A DNA stretch of 64,000 bases, from the NCBI GenBank assembly GCA_027186245.1, contig CP114481.1:54692569-54756568 (forward strand). The letters are read 5' to 3'. A program made the position numbers and the translations under genes. Position 1 is the stretch's first letter. The number at the start of each line of letters is the position of its first letter. Positions 23,287 to 34,022 of this stretch are shown piece after piece. This DNA comes from Coriaria nepalensis (taxonomy: Eukaryota > Streptophyta > Magnoliopsida > Cucurbitales > Coriariaceae). The notes beneath the pieces were generated by a model. The model made no database searches. It was not told the origin of the DNA and saw only the letters and a program-made list of their open reading frames with translations.

Positions 23287-24672
23287 ATGGCAAACTCAAC
23301 TCAATCTCTCACCTTCACGGTCAGGCGGCGCCACCCAGAACTGCTGGCTCCAGCAAAACCAACACCCCACGAGTTTAAGCAACTTTCCGATATCGACGAC
23401 CAAGAGGGTCTCCGCTTTCAAATTCCCGTGATCCAGTTTTACCAGTATGATCCGTCCATGAAGGGGACAGACCCTGTAGAGGTGATCAGACAAGCAATTG
23501 CTCAAACGCTTGTGTTCTACCCTCCATTTGCCGGCCGGCTAAGAGAAGGTCCGGGTCGTAAACTATTCGTAGAGTGTACAGGTGAAGGTGTCATGTTTAT
23601 TGAAGCCGATGCTGACGTTACTCTTCACCAGTTTGGCCACGCTCTTCAGCCGCCTTTTCCTTGCTTGGAGGAGCTTCTTTTCGACGTTCCTGGCTCGGGA
23701 GATGTCCTTAATTCCCCATTGTTGCTCGTTCAGGTAACTCGTCTGAAGTGTGGCGGTTTCATCTTCGCCCTCCGTCTGAACCACACGATGAGCGACGCGG
23801 CCGGGCTAGTCCAGTTCATGACGGCGGTGGGCGAGATGGCAAGAGGAGCGGAGGCCCCATCCGTTCCGCCCGTGTGGCAAAGGCATCTTCTAAATGCAAG
23901 GGACCCACCAAAAGTGACATGTCAGCATAGAGAGTACGACGAGGTGGCAGACACGAAAGGGACAATCATCCCGCTCGATGACATGTCACACCGGTCTTTC
24001 TTCTTCGGCCACGACGAGCTCTCCGCCATCCGGAGATTCCTGCCCTCTCACCTCCGGAAATGTTCATCTTTCGAAGTCCTAACCGCCTGCTTGTGGTGGT
24101 GCCGGACCAGGGCTCTTCAGCCAGACGCAGATGAAGAAGTCCGAATTCTATGCATAGTCAACGCACGGTCTAAGTTCAACCCGCGGCTCCCGACAGGATA
24201 TTACGGAAATGCGTTTGCTTTCCCGGTGGCAATTACAACTGCCGGGAAGCTTTGTGACAACCCCTTAGGTTACGCGTTGGAGTTGGTCGGAAAAGCTAAG
24301 GCCGATGTAACAGAGGAGTACATGAAATCCCTGGCAGATTTGATGGTTATAAGAGGCCGGCCTCACTTCACGGTGGTGAGATCGTACTTGGTCTCGGACG
24401 TGACAAGGGCCGGGTTTAGGGAGGTCGATTTCGGGTGGGGCAAGGCTGTGTATGGTGGGCCAGCCAAGGGTGGCGTAGGTGCTATACCCGGTGTGGCTAG
24501 CTTTTACATACCTCTTACGAATAGCAAAGGAGAGGATGGAATTGTGGTACCGCTTTGCTTGCCTGCACAAGCCATGAACAGGTTCGTCAAGGAGCTGGAC
24601 ATTTTGCTAAGTGTGGACAAACCAAACAGGGATGATCAGCAAAAACAGATTCTTATCTCGTCCGCATTATAA
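23287..24672 (+). CDS. BAHD alcohol acyltransferase, benzyl-alcohol benzoyltransferase-like (copy 1, intact)
   Basis: 461 codons, intact and intronless. BAHD enzymes move an acyl group from acyl-CoA to an alcohol or amine in the cytosol. The catalytic HxxxD is HTMSD at residues 166-170, and the structural DFGWG is at 381-385. The overall sequence (RPELLAP-type start, [39 protein letters not shown]) fits the clade with benzyl alcohol O-benzoyltransferase, methanol O-anthraniloyltransferase and fruit-ester AATs. The exact substrate cannot be read from sequence. Relatives here have an intron just before TRLKCGGF; this copy has lost it cleanly (reads CAG GTA ACT). It is in tandem with broken copies at 26.7 and 28 kb and has an inverted intact relative at 34-35.5 kb. 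Confidence 0.93.
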   Translation: MANSTQSLTFTVRRRHPELLAPAKPTPHEFKQLSDIDDQEGLRFQIPVIQFYQYDPSMKGTDPVEVIRQAIAQTLVFYPPFAGRLREGPGRKLFVECTGEGVMFIEADADVTLHQFGHALQPPFPCLEELLFDVPGSGDVLNSPLLLVQVTRLKCGGFIFALRLNHTMSDAAGLVQFMTAVGEMARGAEAPSVPPVWQRHLLNARDPPKVTCQHREYDEVADTKGTIIPLDDMSHRSFFFGHDELSAIRRFLPSHLRKCSSFEVLTACLWWCRTRALQPDADEEVRILCIVNARSKFNPRLPTGYYGNAFAFPVAITTAGKLCDNPLGYALELVGKAKADVTEEYMKSLADLMVIRGRPHFTVVRSYLVSDVTRAGFREVDFGWGKAVYGGPAKGGVGAIPGVASFYIPLTNSKGEDGIVVPLCLPAQAMNRFVKELDILLSVDKPNRDDQQKQILISSAL

Positions 24673-25252
24673 CTTTTAAATAATGCTGCTCTGTTTTTGA
24701 AAAGATGGAGAAAATGGTGGTGTAATGTGGGGTGGGGTATAAGATCTTAGTGCTTGTATTACAAAAATTATTTTTGTGTGTTTCTATGTGGTTGTCGGGT
24801 TCTATTATTAAAGCCTCCTCATGAGCAATCGTTATTTTGGTTTCTTGCACTAACTTTTGCTGTCTATTTCTATCGGTTTCTACTTTCTACTTCTTTCAAC
24901 GAAACAATGTGTGTGGGCTATCACGATTCACGATTCACGATTCACGATTCACCAGTCTAAGTCTAACCAACCATGATTGCGTTTGCTATTGGAATCCAAA
25001 TGGACCTTAAATAATGATAATTAGATGAGAGGTGGGTGTCATAATAATTTGGGCGTACTGGGCTTGAACCTCTTTTTGGGCCTTGACTGGCTAAACTGGC
25101 GATCAATCCGGAACAAAAATTACAAACAAAATGACACCAAAAGCTATTTGAGTTGAACTCTTGCATGAATGCATGCATGCTTTTCTCAGTATCTGGATGG
25201 ATACACTCAGCTGCGATACTACTAATCATATTTGTGCTTGTGTTTGTATTTG
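24673..25252. other. Intergenic 3' of BAHD copy 1, with a short tandem repeat
   Basis: Contains the presumed 3' UTR. At 24922-24953 the heptamer CACGATT (with a one-base variation) is repeated about four times. GCATGCATGC lies near 25172. I see no gene. Confidence 0.6.
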
Positions 25253-25990
25253 TGTTGACGTGATTAGTAATATAAAAAAAGTTAAGAGAACGCTGGTGGC
25301 TGGTGGCTGGTGACTGGTGACTGGTGAGTGTTCATATAATCTTGTAAATCTGATTACTTTCTTAGTTATAATAACTGCTCCTACTGATTAGAGTTAGTTA
25401 TTATTGGTTAATGATGATTAGCTGAGTAATATATATACATAAGCTATTATATCCTATCATTAATCAATAATAACTCACATTTTACTATATATCTCTTTCA
25501 TTTTTCTTACTCAACATGATATTAGAGCTACCTAATTTTTTTCTCACCAACTTTCCCGAGAAACTAACTAACTATCATCAATCTTGATAAAATCAATGGC
25601 TCACGGATATATTCAAAATCCAGAAGGACATTGTATCCATTTCGCAAGGAAATTCTACTGTAGAATCTTACCATTAAAAAAATGAAAGTCCATTGTGATG
25701 AGTATTTTGCTCTAGTGACTAGGGCCAAATTGTCAGCTCTCTTCTGCTATTAAGTATGTAGAACTCGAGCAGCAACAAAAATTAATGCAGTTCTTGATAG
25801 AGCTTAATGAGAGCTATAGTGACATTAGAAGCCAAATCTTTGATGTTTGTTCCCTTACCTTCTACAAATAAAAGCCTTCTCCATTGTTAATGAAGAAGAA
25901 TCAAACAGGAAACTGTAAGCGTTGAAACAACTGCACTATACAGTAATTCAAATGCCAAGAATCATAATATTAAGAACAAGTAATGGGAAT
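25253..25990 (+). mobile_element. Decayed Ty1/copia-type retrotransposon (5' LTR plus gag piece)
   Basis: A possible LTR runs from TGTTGACGTG (25253) to CTCAACA (about 25517). It is followed at once by TGATATTAGAGCTA, a degenerate version of the initiator-Met-tRNA primer site (TGGTATCAGAGC) usual in plant copia elements. Downstream at about 25760-25860 the plus strand encodes LEQQQKLMQFLIELNESYSD, resembling copia gag (QFLMGLNDSY type). The frame is then broken by stops, and no protease, integrase or reverse transcriptase follows. A (GCTGGTG)-like tandem repeat at 25292-25326 lies in the LTR. The 3' LTR was not found. Confidence 0.6.
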
Positions 25991-26182
25991 AAGAAAATAG
26001 AGTGAAAACACTACAATGTCTTAGGACACAGGAAGGAAAAATGTTACAGACTGATTTGATTGGCTTCCCCCTGACATGTCACTTCAACCGTCCATTCAAT
26101 AATCGATTAATTATTATATTTATTCAACCGTCCATTCAATGAAAACGTGTTAAATACATATATTTTTAATATATCAACTGAC

Positions 26183-27445
26183 AGTTGGTTATGGATAGGA
26201 AAGGTCGTTAAAGTTAAATGTACAGAGAAAAAGGTCGGTATACTTCAATCTAGGTTTCTTTCTCCCTCTCATTCTATGATTTACGTCAAATAATGTACAC
26301 CTCACACTTGTGTGGAGCAAGATAGCAATTATTTTAAATACAAATACAAATATATTTATTAATTTAAAAAAAAAATATATATATATTTACTATTCCAATG
26401 ATCACATGCACACTGAAAGGAGCTGGATACTTGAGAACGGCACCACTCAAAAAAAAAAAAAATTAAAAAAAAAATTATGACATATAAAGAAAATATCATA
26501 TAACCATTATTATAGCTCGACCAAATTATAATGGAGTGAGTGGAGCTCACCCATTTGGGTCCATTTCATTTTCTGTACTGCCTATAAACAAATGAACGAG
26601 CAGTAAGACCCAATACACAATCCCACATTCTTTCTGCTTCTGTTCTCTTACATCGCCACCAAGTTTTCTATGTAGTCCATAATGGCAAACTCAAACTCAA
26701 TCTCTCACCTTCATGGTCAGGCGCCGCCACCCAGAACTGGTGGATCCAGCAAAACCAACACCCCACTAGTTTAAGCAACTTTCCGATATCGACGACCAAG
26801 AGGGTCTCCGCTTTCAAATTCCCGTGATCCAGTTTTATCGGTATGATCCGTCAATGAGATGGATAGACCCTGTAAAGGTGATCAGACAAGCAATTGCTCA
26901 AACGCTTGTGTTCTACCCTCCATTTGCCGGCCTGATAAGAGAAGGTCCGGGTCGTAAGCTATTCGTTGAGTGTACAGGTGAAGGTGTCATGTTCATTGAA
27001 GCCGATGCCGATGTTAGTCTTCAACAGTTTGGCCACGCTCTTCAGCCGCCTTTTCCTTGCTTGGAGGAGCTTCTTTTCGACGTTCCAGGCTCGGGAGATG
27101 TCCTTAATTCCCCATTGTTGCTCATTCAGGTAACTCGTCTGAAGTGTGGCGGTTTCATCTTCGCTCTCCGTCTGAACCACACAATGAGCGACGTGGTCGG
27201 GCTAGTCCAGTTCATGACGGCGGCGGGAGAGATGGCAAGAGGAGTGCAGGCCCCATCCGTCCCGCCCGTGTGGCAAAGGCATCTTCTACCTGCAAGGGAT
27301 CCACCAAAAGTGACATGTCAGCATAGAGAGTACGACGATGTGGCAGACACGATCCCGCTAGATGACATGGTACAGCGCTCCTTCTTCTTCGGCCACAACG
27401 AGCTCTCCGCCATCCGGAGATTCCTGCCCTCACACCTCCGGAATC
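26183..27445 (+). repeat. Second copy of a duplicated segment (matches about 22325-24056)
   Basis: Promoter DNA and the first half of the BAHD gene are repeated. Resemblance begins near TATGGATAGGAAAGG (26190) and ends abruptly at CACCTCCGGA (about 27444), inside the coding sequence. The coding part is nearly identical while the promoter part has indels. An A/T-rich block at 26365-26475 differs in length. Confidence 0.75.
26682..27445 (+). pseudogene. BAHD acyltransferase pseudogene (copy 2, truncated)
   Basis: Close copy of the gene at 23287. An extra A near 26690 shifts the frame after four codons. In the original frame, GAG of the PHEF motif has become TAG at 26767-26769. The copy stops after FLPSHLR (about 27444), so the DFGWG half is absent. 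From 26824 a long frame stays open to 27573, including HTMSD and about 40 unrelated residues at the end, so a shortened protein is possible but should not be an active enzyme. The intron is missing here too. A TATA-like TATAAACA lies at 26583. Confidence 0.9.
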
Positions 27446-28049
27446 TGTCCATTTATTTAACAATTTTGTTTTTGTCCTTTTTCATTTTTCTTTTTCACCC
27501 CTCTCTTACTCATCTTGGACTAATAATTACTTACTTTACAAACAAAATTAGAGATAACAATAAAAAACTATAATCCTATAAATATTTAAAAATAATACTT
27601 GAAATATAGATGACGTGAAAGTCCGGCAACTACAACCTAAACAGAGATCTTTTCATGGCCGTATGTGAGCAAAACTTAATAGCGATCAAGGAAGAGAAGC
27701 GAATACAATCGGAGCCATTCCCAAAACATTGTTGAGATGGAGGGAACAAGCAGTTGAAGCTTCCAATCCTAATGTAACACCTAACCTAAACAACAGAGCA
27801 GCAAAATTGGATCACTAAAGAGAAAAGAAAAATAAAAAGTCCTCGTAAAAAATGAGCTGATTAATTAGATAACACTGGCGACAATCAAGAAATCATTGGG
27901 GACAATTAGAGTTGGCTTCCCAGCTTGGCCATTTCATTTGCTGTGGCTATAAATATCCATTGTGAAGGAGCTAGCAATTATTACACACACACACCATTTA
28001 TTTATACGTTGTATCTCCTGATCAGATCCCTGTCTATATGTCTTGTTAC
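27446..28049 (+). promoter_or_regulatory. Spacer and promoter of BAHD copy 3
   Basis: The first part has no recognised content. Nearer copy 3 the motif TTCATTTGCTGTGGC, then TATAAATA at 27948-27955, repeats the promoter plan of copies 1 and 2. The ATG of copy 3 is at 28050. Confidence 0.5.
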
Positions 28050-29540
28050 ATGGCAAACCCGACCCAGTCACTTAGTTTCCCGGTAAGGCAGTGCTCACCA
28101 GAACTGGTTGCTCCAGCTAAGCCAACACCACATGAGTTTGAGCAACTTTCGGATATTGATGACCAAATGCTTTGCCGGGTTCAATTCTGGTAGTCATATT
28201 ATATCGGAATAATCCAGCTGTGAAAGGGAGAGACCCTGTAAAGGTAATTAGAGCAGCACTTGCAGAAACGCTTGTGTTTTACTATCCATTTGCCGGTAGG
28301 TTAAGAGAAAGTCCTGATGGCAAATTGTTTGTACAATGTAGTGTAATATTTCATTGAAGCCGATGCTGATGTTAGCCTCCACGAATTTGGTGACGTTCTT
28401 TGAAGTACCGAATTCCCATCCCATGTTCGATGGAGGAGCTCCTTTTCGATGTGCCAGGTTCTGGGGAGATCCTTAATACTCCATTATTACTCATTCAGGT
28501 AGTATACGCACAATAAGGGGTCGAGTTTTTGAGATTATCTTCTCTAAACATATAATTTATTTGGTCTTATAAATAAAGACATGTAGGTGACACGCTTAAA
28601 GTGTTGTGGTTTCATCTTCGCCATCCGGTTGAACCACACAATGAGCGATGCATTCGGGCTAAGCCAATTCATGAGGTCAGTGGGCGAGAATGCAAGAGGT
28701 GCAGCTCTACCATCTATCCGGCCTGTGTGGCAGAGATGGTGCAAGGGACCCGGCAAGAATTACATGTAGTCACAAAGAATTTGACGCCACCACCGTCACA
28801 CAGGGCACCACAATCCATCATGACAACCTGATTCGTCGCTCTTTCTTCTTTGGCCAGAATGAACCATCTTCCATTCGCAAGTCTATGACATCCTCTAACT
28901 CTGGACACGATACACCTTTCGAATTAGTTACCGCTTCTATTTGGCGTCTACGGACCAAAGCTCTTCAACTAGACCCGAATGAAGAAGTACGAGTTGGCTT
29001 CTCTGTCAATGTCCATTCCAAGTTCAACCCTCCATTAGTCCCATCAGGATATTACGGCAATGCAGTTGCCGTACCAGTATCGATCACTACTGCTAGAAGT
29101 GTTTGTGAGAACCTGCTGGAGTATGCATTGGATTTGGTAGGAGAAGTTAAAACCAAGTTTACAGAAGAATACATGACCTTGGCAGATCTTTTCGTGATAA
29201 GATCAAGATCAATTTTGCCCGACTTTAATAAAATAAGCTCCTGTTATGTCACAGACATACAAGGGCTGATTTTAGGGAAGTCAATTTCGGGTGGGGAAAG
29301 GCTACTTAGGGTGGAGTACCTTCGGGTATGGCAATTATTGCTGGTGTGTCACCAGCAACCTTTTACGTACCCTTTAAGAATAGTAAAGGAGAAGATGGAA
29401 TAGTGGTGCCGCTTTGCTTACCTGCAACTGCTATGGAGAGGTTCATGATGGAGCTTGACAACTTGTTAAGTCGTGTTGACAAGCCAAATCAAGTCCAACC
29501 AGATAGCAAGCCAACCATTAATATCCCATCTGCACTATGA
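28050..29540 (+). pseudogene. BAHD acyltransferase pseudogene (copy 3, full length, many lesions)
   Basis: Covers a whole BAHD gene with the ancestral intron kept (about 28500-28586, between LLLIQ and TRLKC). The start [10 protein letters not shown] is normal. The frame then breaks near 28165-28190, within the CTGEG region near 28340, at a TGA near 28402, near 28740 (loss of the HLLN block) and near 29255. A TAG at 29307-29309 follows the GWGKAT motif. HTMSD and NFGWG are still readable in separate frames, and the C-terminal PSAL end survives to 29540. It is more diverged from copy 1 than copy 2 is. Non-functional as read. Confidence 0.9.
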
Positions 29541-30571
29541 TTTTAAGGCCAGATTCCAACAAGCTATATTAATAGAGAATAGTTGTTCTTGTTCTGATTT
29601 GAATATAACATTATTAAAGAAATAAAAGTTGTGAAAATTTTCAACTTTTATGAGTTTGCTAAGTATTTAGAAATACATCATGAATATATTAAGAAACAAA
29701 TGCAATGAAAAAAAATACATAATACTAACTGAAACTGTCAATAGTGCTTAAGTTTCGTCATAAGTTCAGAATTTTAATCAACAGAGTCAAGTTGATTACA
29801 ATGACTGGATCAAGCTTTAAACTGTAAACATTTTCCAAAGCAGTCAAAGTTGACACCAACACAGGTAACCAAAAACAAACACAGAACGTGCTCCATATTT
29901 AGATTTGAATAAGTTCAATCTTGGCCTGAACTCGATCAACATTAACAAGCCTAAGTAAGACATATCATGGTTTAGTTCTTACCGACCTTCATTTACCACC
30001 TAGGGGCCAAACAAGAAGTAAGACATATCCAGGGACGCCCTTTCATGGATGGAGACTATTATGGGGAAGAAGATAAAGTAAAAAAAATAAAACATTGGAC
30101 CAGCACAAAGATCATCTTGACAATTGATAATAAATATCTCTTCCTAACCTCACCAAGGTCACCACTTCTTTTCTCATCTTTGATCTCCCATATAATCTGG
30201 AATGGTGTCACAGTTTATATCACATGAAGAACAATTAGCAACTAAGTACAAATGAACCCATCCGCAGATGCTTCTAGAAATTGAGAATTAAGCTCCAACA
30301 AATATGTCTAGCATAATGCAATGAGGTAAATCCAGATAATAAAGTCAAATGTAATTTTGCAATATGGTAAAAAGAAGAAATGTGCAAGATCTGATGCTTC
30401 AGACAATCAGCAAAAGCAAAACCAAGAGGACTATATTATATTTTCAGGCACGATCTTTTCTTCAAGCAGACAAAATGAAACAATAAGAGTATAGGGAAAA
30501 AAGGACTTTTTTATTTTTTCTAATCTTTTTTGTCTTTCTTCTTTATATATGAGACGCAGTACCAGTAATCC
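29541..30571. other. Intergenic between BAHD copy 3 and the RING gene
   Basis: AT-rich. The right part should hold the RING gene 3' UTR. AAGTAAGACATATC occurs at 29954 and again at 30016. A plus-strand open frame at 30045-30227 has no family features. Nothing else is seen. Confidence 0.5.
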
Positions 30572-31702
30572 TCAATCAAGGTCTTCTTGCCTAGGTTCTG
30601 ATGCAGAGTTCTGATTTCCCCTATTTCCAGAGTTTGATTGATCAGTGTTTCCATCATTGTTCCCTCTCCCGCTGTTACTGCTCTCCGCAGCTGAACTAAA
30701 TCCTCCAAATGGCCATGGCAATGAGATCCTCCTAAACCTTCGCTCATTAGACTGCCCTGTCTGATTCGGAGAATTCTCTACAGAATATGTGATGTTCCCA
30801 CCTGCACTACCGCCATTGCCTCCATCCATCGCAAATGTAAGACCTGTTTGACCTTGGATTTGGTTAGTAGGGGGTGAGGTCACGCGATTCCTTTGCTCGT
30901 GATCTGTGTCATCAGTTGGCAATTCATACCGACAAACAGGACAAGAATTGTGCAATTCCAACCATGGAAGAATACAATCTAAATGGTATATATGTTTGCA
31001 GGGCATCTGTTTAGCCTCTTCGTCGAGCTCAAACGTCTCCTTACAAACAGCGCACTGTGACGAGTCTGAGGACAATAACTCTTCCGAAATTTTTATTTTT
31101 GGAAGCGCTTCCACTGCAGATTTTGAAGCAGGTGGCGTACCGTAACGATTAGGATCATTCTCGGCAAGCTGTTGAATCAATTGCTCCAGGCCTGGACCAA
31201 AAAAGTAGTCGCCGAGATTGAGATTAGAAGGGGGCTGGAATGATTCCCCTGAGGCGTTTTGGATAACCAATTGGACGTTCGCGGTTTGAAGATAGTTCTG
31301 GAGGAAGAGAAGGGGATTAAACCCATCCGGATCATGAAATGGGGACGATCTAGTTCTACCACCACCGAAGAGAGCCGAGAAATCGTTGATTACAGGGCTT
31401 CCACCAGCAGGCGACGCCGTGGTAGAGAAGACGACGGGAAAACCACCGCTGCCACCGAAACTGGAGGAAAATTCAGGGAATGAGCCGGAATTGAAGGAGA
31501 ATAGATGATCCGAGTTGGGGCTCGGATTAGGGTTGTCCAATTCTTCAAGAAAGCCGCCGTTGCAACTGGGGCAGACAAGGTCCGAGGAGGATGAGGGAGT
31601 TACATTCACCGTATGGTTGCACTGATGGCAGAAGTACAGCTCAGGTCTTGCAGAGCCATCGCCCCCACCGCCGCCGTTGGAGTTGCCGCCGGACGAAGAC
31701 AT
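30572..31702 (-). CDS. RING-H2 E3 ubiquitin ligase, RING1-like with N-terminal zinc ribbon
   Basis: Single exon of 376 codons; the ATG at 31702 (MSSSGG) is the first real one. The N-terminus has two CxxC pairs (CHQCNHTV and CPSCNGGF, about residues 25-55), the BCA2-type zinc ribbon. A RING-H2 finger near residues 225-270 shows CAVCKETF, CKHIYHLDCI and CPVCR. Low-complexity S/G/N-rich sequence lies around and after these, and PWPFGGFSS near the C-terminus is a conserved tail motif in the family. Such proteins pass ubiquitin from an E2 enzyme to substrates, and several are stress-related. The substrate is unknown. The gene sits between BAHD copies on the opposite strand and is probably unrelated in function. 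Confidence 0.92.
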   Translation of the reverse strand: MSSSGGNSNGGGGGDGSARPELYFCHQCNHTVNVTPSSSSDLVCPSCNGGFLEELDNPNPSPNSDHLFSFNSGSFPEFSSSFGGSGGFPVVFSTTASPAGGSPVINDFSALFGGGRTRSSPFHDPDGFNPLLFLQNYLQTANVQLVIQNASGESFQPPSNLNLGDYFFGPGLEQLIQQLAENDPNRYGTPPASKSAVEALPKIKISEELLSSDSSQCAVCKETFELDEEAKQMPCKHIYHLDCILPWLELHNSCPVCRYELPTDDTDHEQRNRVTSPPTNQIQGQTGLTFAMDGGNGGSAGGNITYSVENSPNQTGQSNERRFRRISLPWPFGGFSSAAESSNSGRGNNDGNTDQSNSGNRGNQNSASEPRQEDLD

Positions 31703-31836
31703 ACGAAGATAAAACAAAGCGAGGAGAGAGACAATGAAAGAAAGGGAAGACCTCTATAGGCTAGAGCGCGAATTAGTTGAGAATTATTATCATGTGATGT
31801 TATATTTTTAACCTTAGTTTAATAAATTGGGCCCTC

Positions 31837-31879
<43 letters not shown>
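31837..31879 (+). repeat. (TAAA)n microsatellite upstream of the RING gene
   Basis: About ten TAAA units lie 135 bp upstream of the RING gene start. Further AT-rich sequence and a (TTTA)n run near 32150-32175 follow. Confidence 0.85.
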
Positions 31880-31881
<2 letters not shown>

Positions 31882-32587
31882 ATTATTTTTTCGGTTTTGC
31901 CTAAAAATAAATAAATATGGATTAAAAATATCTTAATTTCGTATTTTAAAACACGCATTTGAATTTTAAAATATACTTTTATGTTTATAAAATAAAATAT
32001 ATATTTTTAATGATGTAATTTATTTAGTTAGATTTGATAAATAATTTTTAAAATTAAAATTTTCTTTTTTGATTTGAGATTTGATTTAAAATTTTATAAA
32101 ATTTTCTTTAAAATCATGTTATAAAAAGAATCCCTATTTTCTATTTTATTTTATTTTATTTATTTATTTATTTATTTTGTGCATAAAGAAGAGCATATAA
32201 ATTATGGGCTTAATTAAGAAATCACCAACCAAAACAACGAAGTCACATAATAAGATCATTAACCTCCTAAGCTTAATTACTAAAGCAAGTTAAGAGTGTA
32301 TTCAGATTGTAATTAGGAATTAGGGTTAACTAATGCAAGATGTTTTGAAATTTAATATTATTACAATTGAGATCTCTTAAATTTCATGAATTATAGTTAA
32401 AATCTTTTATGCTTAGATTTGATACTGCAAACCTAGCTCCTCTGCGCCACCTCTTTTTCTTCCTTCTTCATCGATACTTCTTCACCGTCAAATTCAAACA
32501 ACACTAATCCGAATGCACCCTCCGAAGGTTTCATTCGTTCTCTCTCACGCCGCTTCTCTTATGGAATAAGCTATTCTCCCCTCCATC
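31880..32587. other. AT-rich intergenic DNA
   Basis: Low-complexity AT-rich DNA between the RING gene and the LINE remnants. The right part (32430-32580) is C/T-rich and may be the LINE 5' region. No gene is seen. Confidence 0.45.
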
Positions 32588-32736
32588 ATGGTAGAGGCCC
32601 GTTTTTATGCAAAAGACGGCTTCCCTGTCTTATCCTTTTCTCCATCTACTATCTCTCAATCTGAGGCTTTGTTTGACAAAGCTGTTGTATTGAAATTTAT
32701 CAATGTTAGGCCTTCATTTGAGGAGATAAAATGCCC
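32588..32736 (+). mobile_element. Fragment resembling LINE ORF1 (DUF4283-like)
   Basis: From the ATG at 32588 the frame reads MVEARFYAKDGFPVLSFS and later AVVLKFINVRPSFEEIK. The spacing of F-P-V-x-S-F-S and the V-x-K-F-x-x-x-R-P-S-x-x-x-I-(K/R) pattern match the N-terminal domain of plant LINE ORF1 proteins. It ends after about 50 codons in AT-rich DNA. Confidence 0.5.
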
Positions 32737-33038
32737 ACAACAAGATTTATCTTACTCATAGATCATATCTCATATATATAATTTAACGAAGACTGATTTT
32801 ATTTATTCACTTAATATTTAATCTATAGTTTTACTTTTGTAATATCTTACAACATAAGGTAAAATATCTGTGAGCTAGAAATTCAGTATATATATAAGAT
32901 TTTACTCATATGTATTAATCTATTTTATATTAATGTCTTTATAATTTATATTTAGAATGCATAATTTCTTATTATTTTATATGCTTAGATCTTAAGAATA
33001 TTATTGCCGGTATTTCAACTGATATTTAATTAGTAGTC

Positions 33039-33480
33039 TGTTACGACCGTTAGAACGATCCTAAGACATGTAATTAATGACCTAAGACACTAACAAGTGT
33101 CTTATTATGTGTCAATTAATCAATCCTTCCCTTCACTATAAAAAGGCCAATTCGGCTATGAGAATTTTCACAAGAAGCAAAGCAAAACCGAGAGAGAGAA
33201 AAGAGAGGGGAATAGAAGAACGAAAAGAGAAGGGAGAAGAAAGAAGAGTGGAAAAGAGAAAGATAGAAAAACAAGAAAGAAAAGAGGAAGGAAGGGAAAA
33301 GAGAAAAAAGGAATTACGATCTTTTAAATTGATAATCCTCTGTAAAGTTTGGTCTCATTTTGCTGCTAGTTGTCGCGGCCTCAATGTCGATCAAACTATC
33401 CGCGACAGAATGATGTTACGGTAGACAGCTCCCCACGTTTCCAGAGACGTTCGTAAGGTTATCTCTCTTATCCGTTTACT
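33039..33480 (+). mobile_element. Possible LTR or promoter-bearing transposon piece
   Basis: Starts at a TGTTACGACC word typical of some plant LTR starts, has a TATA-like CTATAAAAAGG at 33136, then a strongly purine-rich stretch (33165-33315). It ends near TACGGTAGACA or beyond. A matching target-site duplication or primer site was not found, so this is tentative. It lies between the two LINE-like pieces. Confidence 0.3.
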
Positions 33481-33508
33481 TATTATTTGTTAAGAAGTTT
33501 GGATAGCT

Positions 33509-33985
33509 ATGAACCTTTCTTTTTTTGAAGAGAAAACCATGCATGCATCTGCCATTATTGCAAAGGTTTACCACTGGCTTGTGGAGATTACGGTTACGTG
33601 GCCTTTTATACGTGTTTTCTCTCATTTGGATAAAATGATTCTGCATAACTTGGGCTGCAGGGAGACTCGCCGTGTCACAAAATATCCCCAAATTGTGCAG
33701 TTGGTCTCCACCTGCTCCTAGTCTTTACAAATTAAACGTCGATGTGGATGGTTCTTTCCTTCATTCTTCTGGTTTTGCTGGTTGTGATGGGATTGTGAGG
33801 TACTCCTCTGGTTCTTTGGTGATGGCTTTCAGTCGCCAACTCCCTTGTAGCAACCGTTTTCAAGCGAAGGTTTCAAGTCTATTTTTTGACATCCAACTTG
33901 CTTTGATGAGGGGTTTAACCCCAATCACCGTTGAAAGTGACTCTCAAGCTCTCGTACAGGTTATCGTTAAACAGTGTACAAACAG
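33509..33985 (+). mobile_element. LINE-type RNase H domain fragment
   Basis: At 33690-33970 the frame reads WSPPAPSLYKLNVD, then DGSF, GCDGIVRYSSGSLVMAFS and ITVESDSQALVQVI. This is the order seen in the C-terminal RNase H (RVT_3) domain of plant LINE reverse transcriptases and derived proteins. An upstream stretch in another frame also looks LINE-like. Frames are broken, and no reverse transcriptase core is present. Confidence 0.65.
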
Positions 33986-34022
33986 TGTACATCGTAAATG
34001 AACCAGAGATTTGTTTCGTTCT

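Noticed and set aside
30045..30227. Plus-strand frame of 60 codons in the BAHD/RING spacer
   Set aside because: No family features and AT-rich; likely chance.
33107..33424. Lysine/arginine/glutamate-rich frame of 105 codons
   Set aside because: It is the translation of a purine-rich low-complexity tract, probably transposon leader DNA.
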